Positions 12,601-24,600 of a stretch of 64,000 nt of DNA are shown in pieces (positions within the stretch are counted from its first letter, which is position 1; each line of letters starts with the position of its first letter). The notes under the pieces are model-generated. The model worked only from the letters and a program-made list of their open reading frames with translations, did not search any database and was not told where the DNA came from. The stretch is from NCBI GenBank assembly GCA_944989445.1, contig CALYLW010000044.1, forward strand, positions 2,089,501 through 2,153,500, read 5' to 3'. The DNA comes from Ampullaceana balthica. Its lineage: Eukaryota > Mollusca > Gastropoda > Lymnaeidae. Both the position numbers and the translations under genes were made by a program.

Positions 12601-15600
12601 TAAATTAGTGTGACAGTCAGACGTATTTCACTGATACTAAATTAGTGTGACAGTCAGACGTATTTCACTTATACTAAATTAGTGTGACAGTCAGACATAT
12701 TTCACTGCTACTAAATTAGTGTGGCAGTCAGACATATTTCACTGCTATTAAATTAGTGTGGCAGTCCGACATATTTCACTGCTACTCAATTAGTGTGATA
12801 GTCAGACATATTTCACTGCTATTAAATTAGTGTGACAGTCAGACATATTTCACTGCTACTAAATTAGTGTGGCAGTCAGACATATTTCACTGCTACTCAA
12901 TTAGTGTGATAGTCAGACATATTTCACTGCTATTAAATTAGTGTGACAGTCAGACATATTTCACTGCTACTAAATTAGTGTGGCAGTCAGACATATTTCA
13001 CTGCTATTAAATTAGTGTGGCAGTCAGACATATTTCACTGCTATTAAATTAGTGTGACAGTCAGACATATTTCACTGCTACTAAATTAGTGTGGCAGTCA
13101 GACATATTTCACTGCTATTAAATTAGTGTGACAGTCAGACATATTTCACTGCTACTAAATTAGTGTGGCAGTCAGACAAATATCACTGCTATTAAATTAG
13201 TGTGGCAGTCCGACATATTTCACTGCTACTAAATTAGTGTGGCAGTCAGACGTATTTCACTGCTATTAAATTAGTGTGACAGTCAGACGTATTTCACTGA
13301 TACTAAATTAGTGTGATAGTCAGACGTATTTCACTGATACTAAATTAGTGTGACAGTCAGACATATTTCACTGTTACTAAATTAGTGTGACAGTCAGACG
13401 TATTTCACTGCTACTAAATTAGTGTGACAGTCAGACATATTTCACTGCTATTAAATTAGTGTGACAGTCAGACGTATTTCACTGATACTAAATTAGTGTG
13501 ATAGTCAGACGTATTTCACTGATACTAAATTAGTGTGATAGTCAGACGTATTTCACTGATACTAAATTAGTGTGACAGTCAGACATATTTCACTGTTACT
13601 AAATTAGAGTGACAGTCAGACGTATTTCACTGCTACTAAATTAGTGTGACAGTCAGACGTATTTCACTGCTATTAAATTAGTGTGATAGTCAGACGTATT
13701 TCACTGATACTAAATTAGTGTGACAGTCAGACATATTTCACTGTTACTAAATTAGTGTGACAGTCAGACATATTTCACTGTTACTAAATTAGTGTGACAG
13801 TCAGACGTATTTCACTGCTACTAAATTAGTGTGACAGTCAGACGTATTTCACTGATACTAAATTAGTGTGACAGTCAGACGTATTTCACTGATTCTAAAT
13901 TAGTGTGACAGTCAGACATATTTCACTGATACTAAATTAGTGTGACAGTCAGACGTATTTCACTGATACTAAATTAGTGTGACAGTCAGACGTATTTCAC
14001 TGATTCTAAATTAGTGTGACAGTCAGACATATTTCACTGATACTAAATTAGTGTGACAGTCAGACGTATTTCACTGATACTAAATTAGTGTGACAGTCAG
14101 ACGTATTTCACTGATACTAAATTAGTGTGACAGTCAGACGTATTTCACTTATACTAAATTAGTGTGACAGTCAGACATATTTCACTGCTACTAAATTAGT
14201 GTGGCAGTCAGACATATTTCACTGCTATTAAATTAGTGTGGCAGTCCGACATATTTCACTGCTACTCAATTAGTGTGATAGTCAGACATATTTCACTGCT
14301 ATTAAATTAGTGTGACAGTCAGACATATTTCACTGCTATTAAATTAGTGTGGCAGTCAGACATATTTCACTGCTACTCAATTAGTGTGATAGTCAGACAT
14401 ATTTCACTGCTATTAAATTAGTGTGACAGTCAGACATATTTCACTGCTACTAAATTAGTGTGGCAGTCAGACATATTTCACTGCTATTAAATTAGTGTGG
14501 CAGTCAGACATATTTCACTGCTATTAAATTAGTGTGACAGTCAGACATATTTCACTGCTACTAAATTAGTGTGGCAGTCAGACATATTTCACTGCTATTA
14601 AATTAGTGTGACAGTCAGACATATTTCACTGCTACTAAATTAGTGTGGCAGTCAGACATATTTCACTGCTATTAAATTAGTGTGGCAGTCCGACATATTT
14701 CACTGCTACTCAATTAGTGTGGCAGTCAGACATATTTCACTGCTATTAAATTAGTGTGACAGTCAGACGTATTTCACTGCTACTAAATTAGTGTGACAGT
14801 CAGACGTATTTCACTGCTACTCAATTAGTGTGGCAGTCAGACATATTTCACTGCTCCTGAATTAGTGTGGCAGTCAGACATATTTCACTGCTATTAAATT
14901 AGTGTGACAGTCAGACATATTTCACTGCTACTAAATTAGTGTGACAGTCAGACATATTTCACTGCTATTAAATTAGTGTGACTGTCAGACGTATTTCACT
15001 GCTACTGACCTGTACTTGAAAAAAGTGCCCCATCTCAAGTAAAATTACTTTTGCTTTTGCGTGAGTTTCTTCATCAGCAATGCCAGCCTGTAAATGGTGA
15101 TTTTAAACAAGTATTTAAAAAAAACTCTTACATTTGTTTAATTCTCAAAAGACGAGAGATTGATAAATGGCGCATATCCGTCACATGAAAAAGTTAGATG
15201 TCATTTTTTATAACCAAGTGAAGGCATAAAATTTCTGCCTCGCTGGTGACGTCACAGCCCGCTTGCTCACAGCGCTGTTTTACTAACTTAAATCGCCAGC
15301 TTTTGAAAATGTTCTTATCGATAGGGCTCAACCGATCGGTTCAGCTACTCGGCATCGGCAGATTTTCGTATACTCGGCAATCGGCCGCGTAAGTGATGCC
15401 GAGTATTACGTAATTGCTCCAATAGCAAAGATGCACGCAGAATAGCATGTCTAAAACATTTCGTTTCGTATGGAATAACAAAATGTACCATGTGCAGACT
15501 TGTTGTCATTGGCAACCATTCATCCTTCAACCTCATTTTGACTCTATTACTACTGCTTTGTTCTCATTGTTTCATTCATAAGAAGTGGCTGTGTGCAAAA

Positions 15601-18600
15601 GCCATTTAACTATTGGTTAGAATTAATTAAAATGTATCAAAGTTGAACGGTTCAAAAGTTCAAAAAGAGTTCCTAATTTATTTGTGTACACTTTTATAGA
15701 GAAGAGTTTGCTTTATTATGAGTCATATATAGGTCATGATAAACAAATAACGGCAACGCCTTTGTGTAAAAAAAAACTCGAAAATCAATTAACGCTAGTG
15801 ATGGGACGAAAAATCATAGGGTGCTTACTGTAAACAAGGCTCCCCAGATTTTAAAATATATAATATAACAGACTACAGACAGTTTACCCACCCCCACTCA
15901 ATCTCCCACACCATTGTTGTTGGTTAGTCCGATTAGCACTCAAGTTTAAAAACCGAAGGAATTCCGAGTCCATTGTAAGCTGAGGGGACGGACAGGGTGG
16001 GTTATGTATTTGTGTAGTTTGTAAGGAAAGTCACCAGCGGCCCCTGCGGGCGCACGCGCGCTCGCACGAGGTGTGTCGGGCAGGACTAGATGAATTCCTT
16101 GTACATGTAGTTATGTACTAGGGAAAAAAAACTGCGCAAACGCAATAAAGGGTTATATTTAAACTTAAATGGTCCTTAAAAATGAACGGTCTTAACAACC
16201 TTAGGAAAGAGTGAAGAAATAGGGTCCCGATATTCCGATACGATTCCGATTAATCGTCCCATCACTAATTAACACACATCATGTATATAATTATAAAGAA
16301 ATTTATTTCAAGCGCATGTTAATATTTTGCCGCCACATTGGTTTTCGTTTAACTCTGTGATTGGTTATCTCAGCACCATTTTTCATACCCCGAGGCCGTC
16401 GACTTAAGCGGGCCCCACTGTATAGGTGAGTTAAGGATAATCAGTTACTTAATGTTCAATGACGGGACGATAAGACAATTTCACGTATGTCTAATTTTCA
16501 CAATGCTAATGGATATAAATTTGCAAAAAAAGAAGGACCAAGGTAAATGGAGAATATAGGGAACTGCATGTTACACAGCCTAATATTGTCAGGGATTACA
16601 ATAAATACATGGGTGGGGTAGATAAAAGTAACAAACTTATCAATAAATAGACTGTTCTAAAAAAAAACTGGAAGACACTATATTTTCATTCTCTAGATAT
16701 AGCGCAAGTCAACTCTTAATTTCATTTCAAGAATTTAGACAAAGAAATCTAGATGTAGAAGAACTTAAAAGACAAGTAACTAATGGTCAGCTAGAATTTA
16801 CAGAAGAGTTAATTAGAGAGTTGGTGAACATAGGACTTTATGATGATGCGTCAGTTGCTGTAAAACATTTTACATTTTCACACCATATACCGCAACTAGA
16901 GTACGGGACTAAGAGAAATTTTTTAAAAATATGTTACCAATTCTTAAGTAAAGTGCTCAAAACATATTATGTCAGATGTGTTGTTTCTGATACATATTTG
17001 TGTTTTAATAAATATAGAAATTGTTAACAAGAATTTCATAAAGCATTGCACCAGTATTTAGTTATAAGTTATATTTTAAAACATTTGCTTATGTCTATCT
17101 AATGATGTAAGGAACTATTTCCATGCTCAAATAGTTATTCTGCAAAGCTTATATACTAAATTCATTTTAGGTTACATTTGCAAAGAGATCTTTTAGAAAG
17201 AATGTGTTTTCTATAATGATTTTTAAAAAATAAATTTCTGCTTTTTTTATCCAAGGTTTCCTGAAATTGTATCTCTTCTATAAAAAAAATGGTAACTTTC
17301 TAATCTATGAATATTCTCTCTTGAAATTTGAATCTTAGCTGTAGTATTAAATATATAATAATAAAATGGCACTTTTATTTCCATGCTTGGAAGCATGTAT
17401 TTTGCCTTTTTTGAAAAATTGTAGTGTTCTGTTTTACTTTGAATATTTAAAAATAAAAAATTTTGTTTCAAAATTTTTAAAAAAAAATAATTTAAAAATT
17501 CAAAATTAAAGAGCATTCAAATATCTTAAAATTCATGTATAATACTTGAAGATAGCTCCAAAATTACACCCATGACACCAAATTGAAAATGATGTGTGGT
17601 TACGAATGTAAAACATTTTGTTTAAAAACCGAAGTCTTTTGAGAGTTAATATAATGTCAAGAACAAGTTATAAATATAAGTAGGCAGTGCTTTTTTTGTA
17701 AAAAAATAGTTGACGGTACTCAGTGATGGATTGCCTAACAGTTAACTACCAGTTCCCACCTCAATGCAAGCTAAATCACAACTGCAAAGATACTAAATGT
17801 CTAAAACAATTTTATTTTATAATTAACCAACTTAAATTGTTTTATTATTACTTTCTTAGTATACCGTATACATTTGTTATGATTTGTAAAATTTCCAACT
17901 AACAACTTATTCAAGTTATTCTTGATTTACTTTTAAAAAATTGTGTTATGTTCTCTTGCGTTTTATAGGAAAGAAGCCTGTTAAAAATGAAAATGAAACA
18001 TAAATATTGAATAAATTATTCATAATAAATTCCAAAGTTTGATCAAGTTCTTATCTGACGTATACTCCCGACTGCGTTCTTTGCAGTTGGTATCTGTGGC
18101 TGAATGTCTGCCTCTAAGCAACCATGAATCAACGTATCTTGTAGGGTCAAAACATATGAGTGGTGGTCCAACTAATCTGATAAATATCAGTGAAGATACA
18201 GTTGTTGTCATCAATGAATTTCTTGTCGGGGTGATGATAAGATTCATTTGCGAAAATCCTCTTTCGGCTTCACTTGAAGAAATTGGAATTGCACTGAGAA
18301 CAATTTACAAAGGAAGTAGTTTATCCGGAATGTTTTTTTTCGATTAGATATTCACGAAATCCGCGAATCATTATTCTTTCCTTTAATTGCAATCTTGTTG
18401 ACAAGTTTCTCATTTCTGTTTTGACAAATGTTAAGTGAGTACCAATGTTGTCCGGCCATTGCTTTGTATCAAGCACTCGAGCCCAATATGCCAACTCAGC
18501 ATCTTCACTAGAAAGCAACCTTTGTTTAATGGATTCTTGTAGTTTTTTGTAAAAAGTTTTTACGTCAAATGGTGGATCACTGGTACAGTTTATGATGTGA

Positions 18601-21600
18601 AGTAAAACTCCTTTGAAAAGGTTACTGTCTACAGCAGTGGCCGCAATTTTATAATAAGGGCCTGAAATAATTTGCCTTTCTTCAAAAATCTGTATAACAG
18701 CCTTGATTTTTTTATCTGCTCTGTAGATGTTGCGCTCTTGCAAATCCAAACTTAACTCTGACAATTCTTGGAGCACATCGCACATCAATCCGAGGGGTAG
18801 TACAAATTCAGTAGAAGTAATCTTTCGCTGCAAACCTTCATACATGCATTGATCTTTTTTGTCTCTGGTTGAGTCAAGTTTTGCTTCTTCAAAATGTTGT
18901 ACCAAAACTTCATAATCTTCCCAAACTGCTAAAACCGAACGGAAGCTGGATACCACCCATCGCGTGCTTAACATTCTTCCAATTTTTAACAACTCAGCCT
19001 CTAACAAACGAGCACATATTTGCAATTCTCTGCAATTTTTGGGTGAAGAATGATAAACTACATACAGTTTATCAATGAATGCCTTAAATCTGTTGATCTC
19101 TGAAACTTGTTTTATGACATCACCAACGGAGAGTTCCAGTCGGTGATTTGCACAATGTCAAACCAGAACCAATGGAAACTTTTCTTTTAAAAACAAGTTT
19201 ATTTTATAATTAACCAATAATAATAAACATTAAAATACAAGAAAAGTAATAATTTTTTCCCACATTGAAAAAGCGGTGCGTACCGTCACAAAAAAAGCAC
19301 TGTAAGTAGGCATAGACATTGCAACTGTCAGATAGAAAATGAAGTGAAGTGTGTTGAGCCCATTCCTTTTCTGCATTACCATGCATTGTGTCCCATAACC
19401 TTGTGGTCGTAGGGGGTTCTAATGTTTCCATTTGAACTTTCTCTGGGCCTGGTAAACCTTGGCGGCGCCCGTCTCCTCTCCAGGTCAGAAGAGGACTTTT
19501 TAGCAATAGTCATTCAGTAACATTTTTATTGTGGCTTTAACATGGGCTATATCCCATGCCCCTTAGCTTGTGAGGCGAGAGCACTATTGGCTTTGTTATC
19601 CAGCCGCTATGCTTTATCATTTCTCAAATTACTACCACTATTATTAATATTATACAGGGCTATTGCGACTGACCAGCAGAAAGTAATATTCTGCTTACCA
19701 CATGATAGGCTGTTGCAACTGCCAGATAGGATGCAATAAACTTTCTCTTATATAAAGGGCTATTAAAACCTTAAGATAGAAGAAGTACAGTGGAACCCCA
19801 CTATAATAAGCCCTGTGATAGCATGAATTCGGATGTAATGCAGTCGCGGCATGATATTCTTGGCATATTAATTGTGTGGCTTTTTTTCAAATTAAGGAAG
19901 AAAAAAAAATAGTATAAAAATATTTTAAATTCATTTCCGGGATGAAATTTGCATATGAATTGGCTTATAATACAATGGTGGCATGGTCCCTGGATTTTAA
20001 AATTCATGGCCACATACGTGTATTTCTTCATACTGTGAAAATAATTTTTTAAGTACAAAAAATAGTGTAAAGCATTTATTGTCATTTTGTGAAAGAGGCT
20101 GCATATGAATTTAATATGAAACATATGAAATTATACAATTTCAGCTGGTTTCTGTAGGGTTATGCCAAAACTAACTAAATGGTTCATATTACTTATTACA
20201 GATCCATGAGTACAACAAGGAAATCATCTTTGTGATTGTCTTCTATTAATTCTGTACATGTATACAATCATTGCTCAAATAATAACAGTCATGTGCTTCT
20301 TCAATTGCATGCAAATCCAAACATCAAATAGTGTTGTGGTTGATTATTACAAATTAATAAACATCAAAGAATGAATGCCCCCAACATGCTGGCTAAGCTT
20401 GGCGTTGTTATTGTTCATGTCCCCAACATGCTGGCTAAGCTTGGCGTTGTTATTGTTCATGTCACCAACATGCTGGCTAGGCTTGGCATTGTTATTGTTC
20501 ATGTCACCAACATGCTGGCTAAGCTTGGCGTTGTTATTGTTCATGTCACCAACATGCTGGCTAGGCTTGGCATTGTTATTGTTCATGTCACCAACATGCT
20601 GGCTAAGCTTGGCGTTGTTATTGTTCATGTCACCAACATGCTGGCTAGGCTTGGCATTGTTATTGTTCATGTCCCCAACATGCTGGCTAGGCTTGACATT
20701 GTTATTGTTCATGTCACCAACATGCTGGCTAGGCTTGGCATTGTTATTGTTCATGTCACCAACATGCTGGCTAGGCTTGACATTGTTATTGTTCATGTCA
20801 CCAACATGCTGGCTAGGCTTGGCATTGTTATTGTTCATGTCACCAACATGCTGGCTAGGCTTGGCGTTGTTATTGTTCATGTCACCAACATGCTGGCTAG
20901 GCTTGGCATTGTTATTGTTCATGTCACCAACATGCTGGCTAAGCTTGGCGTTGTTATTGTTCATGTCACCAACATGCTGGCTAGGCTTGGCATTGTTATT
21001 GTTCATGTCACCAACATGCTGGCTAAGCTTGGCGTTGTTATTGTTCATGTCACCAACATGCTGGCTAGGCTTGGCATTGTTATTGTTCATGTCCCCAACA
21101 TGCTGGCTAGGCTTGACATTGTTATTGTTCATGTCACCAACATGCTGGCTAGGCTTGGCATTGTTATTGTTCATGTCACCAACATGCTGGCTAGGCTTGA
21201 CATTGTTATTGTTCATGTCACCAACATGCTGGCTAGGCTTGGCATTGTTATTGTTCATGTCACCAACATGCTGGCTAGGCTTGACATTGTTATTGTTCAT
21301 GTCCCCAACATGCTGGCTAGGCTTGGCATTGTTATTGTTCATGTCACCAACATGCTGGCTAGGCTTGGCATTGTTCATGTCACCAACATGCTGGCTAGGC
21401 TTGGCATTGTTATTGTTCATGTCGCCAACATGCTGGCTAGGCTTGGCATTGTTATTGTTCATGTCGCCAACATGCTGGCTAGGCTTGGCATTGTTATTGT
21501 TCATGTCCCCAACATGCTGGCTAAGCTTGGCGTTGTTATTGTTCATGTCACCAACATGCTGGCTAGGCTTGGCATTGTTATTGTTCATGTCCCCAACATG

Positions 21601-24600
21601 CTGGCTAGGCTTGGCATTGTTATTGTTCATGTCCCCAACATGCTGGCTAGGCTTGGCATTGTTATTGTTCATGTCCCCAACATGCTGGCTAGGCTTGGCA
21701 TTGTTATTGTTCATGTCCCCAACATGCTGGCTAGGCTTGGCATTGTTATTGTTCATGTCCCCAACATGCTGGCTAGGCTTGGCATTGTTATTGTTCATGT
21801 CCCCAACATGCTGGCTAGGCTTGGCATTGTTATTGTTCATGTCACCAACATGCTGGCTAGGCTTGGCATTGTTATTGTTCATGTCCCCAACATGCTGGCT
21901 AGGCTTGGCATTGTTATTGTTCATGTCCCCAACATGCTGGCTAGGCTTGGCATTGTTATTGTTCATGTCCCCAACATGCTGGCTAGGCTTGGCATTGTTA
22001 TTGTTCATGTCCCCAACATGCTGGCTAGGCTTGGCATTGTTATTGTTCATGTCCCCAACATGCTGGCTAGGCTTGGCATTGTTATTGTTCATGTCCCCAA
22101 CATGCTGGCTAGGCTTGGCGTTGTTATTGTTCATGTCACCAACATGCTGGCTAGGCTTGGCATTGTTATTGTTCATGTCACCAACATGCTGGCTAAGCTT
22201 GGCGTTGTTATTGTTCATGTCACCAACATGCTGGCTAGGCTTGGCATTGTTATTGTTCATGTCACCAACATGCTGGCTAGGCTTGGCATTGTTATTGTTC
22301 ATGTCGCCAACATGCTGGCTAGGCTTGACATTGTTATTGTTCATGTCACCAACATGCTGGCTAGGCTTGGCATTGTTATTGTTCATGTCGCCAACATGCT
22401 GGCTAGGCTTGGCATTGTTATTGTTCATGTCCCCAACATGCTGGCTAGGCTTGGCATTGTTATTGTTCATGTCACCAACATGCTGGCTAAGCTTGGCGTT
22501 GTTATTGTTCATGTCACCAACATGCTGGCTAGGCTTGGCATTGTTATTGTTCATGTCGCCAACATGCTGGCTAGGCTTGGCATTGTTATTGTTCATGTCG
22601 CCAACATGCTGGCTAGGCTTGGCATTGTTATTGTTCATGTCACCAACATGCTGGCTAGGCTTGGCATTGTTATTGTTCATGTCACCAACATGCTGGCTAG
22701 GCTTGGCATTGTTCATGTCACCAACATGCTGGCTAGGCTTGGCATTGTTATTGTTCATGTCGCCAACATGCTGGCTAGGCTTGGCATTGTTATTGTTCAT
22801 GTCGCCAACATGCTGGCTAGGCTTGGCATTGTTATTGTTCATGTCACCAACATGCTGGCTAGGCTTGGCATTGTTATTGTTCATGTCCCCAACATGCTGG
22901 CTAGGCTTGGCATTGTTATTGTTCATGTCACCAACATGCTGGCTAGGCTTGGCATTGTTATTGTTCATGTCACCAACATGCTGGCTAAGCTTGGCGTTGT
23001 TATTGTTCATGTCACCAACATGCTGGCTAGGCTTGGCATTGTTATTGTTCATGTCGCCAACATGCTGGCTAGGCTTGGCATTGTTATTGTTCATGTCGCC
23101 AACATGCTGGCTAGGCTTGGCATTGTTATTGTTCATGTCACCAACATGCTGGCTAGGCTTGGCATTGTTATTGTTCATGTCACCAACATGCTGGCTAGGC
23201 TTGGCATTGTTCATGTCACCAACATGCTGGCTAGGCTTGGCATTGTTATTGTTCATGCATTCAGTCAGCTGAGTCAGGGTATTATTGTACAAAACTTGAA
23301 AAATCAGTTGCAAAATTGTACGCAAAGAATAAATTATAAATGTATTATTCATCCATTATTTTGAAAACATTTTTTTATTAATATTCCTCCAAAGAAAGTC
23401 AAATATTGTAAAACCCTGCATTAACACAACCCCGCTATTAATGCCATCCATTTTTATGGACCACAATTATTACCTTATAGTGAGGTTTCACTGTAATAAA
23501 CTTCCTACAATATTACAGGCTTTTAACCTTATGATAGAGAGTAATAAATTTGTACCCTATTTTGGGCTATTGCTAATGCCAGGTACAAGGATAAATACTT
23601 CCTACCATATAAAGGGCTATAAAAACCTTACAATAAAAAGTAATACACTTCCTACCATAAAAGGGCTATAAAAACCTTACAATAAAAAGAAATAACCTTC
23701 CTACCATATAAAGGGCTATTGCAACTGGCAGATAGAAAGAGTAGTAAGATGTCTTCCATTTGACTATTGCGTTGTATCTTTCCATGTTGAACTTAGAGAA
23801 ATCTGTTGTAACACTCTCAGGGGGGGCTGTTGTCAGGTCTAGACACTGGCCTACGACAGTTTGAAATGTGGTCTGAAATACACATAAATAACATTAATGT
23901 ATGTCATATATATGATGTAGAGGGCATGAACGTTTATATAATAGAGAGATATCTACTTTATCTCAGATAGTCTATTTTATAGTTAGACTTTGCCCAGCCA
24001 ATCAAACAAGGAACTCAGAAAGACAGATATGTCTTATAACTCTACATTAATCTTTCTACCCACACACATATTCCAGCAGATTTGAAGTAGGATTCTCCCA
24101 TAGCCTAGAAATCGTAAAACTCCACTTAACCAAATGAATAAGACTCAACCTTTTATAATTTTAATTTCTTTACAGTTTTTAATTTAGCCCCATATAGACG
24201 TATTTTTAACATGTCTCAGGTTGAATCAAAATTTTGCCATGTACCTCTAAGAATAGTTCCATAAGTTGTACATAATAAGGCTTTTTAGAGGCATAATTTT
24301 TTAATAACTGATAGATGGAACACTCCAGAAAATAGGAATCATTAATTGCTGTCAATCCAACATTTTCCTGAAACAGAGAAAAAAATTTAACACTATTAAT
24401 ATTTTGATTCACTAAAGAGGCAATGATAAGTAGCATTGACAAATATTCAAAAAATGCTTCTGGTCATAAGAAAAGTTTAATACAAAATTAGTAAATAAAT
24501 TGATCTGCATAAATTTCATACAAGTCCAATCTACTTGAAAAAAAAATGGAAATGTGTGGAAAAAATTGAATAGGTAGAGTTGATTTTTTTAAAATTACTT

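Noticed and set aside
11680..15006. CRISPR-like appearance of regular repeats
   Set aside because: Units are contiguous with no unique spacers, and the context is eukaryotic; it is a minisatellite.
19210..19506. 98-codon minus-strand frame
   Set aside because: No family resemblance; part of it is a relic of FDPS exon 5 in a different frame.
20347..23364. Open frames of about 965-1,001 codons on both strands
   Set aside because: They are the 42-bp minisatellite read in frame; the period is a multiple of three and the unit has no stop. Frames are open on both strands and the array sits in an FDPS intron inside a transposon.
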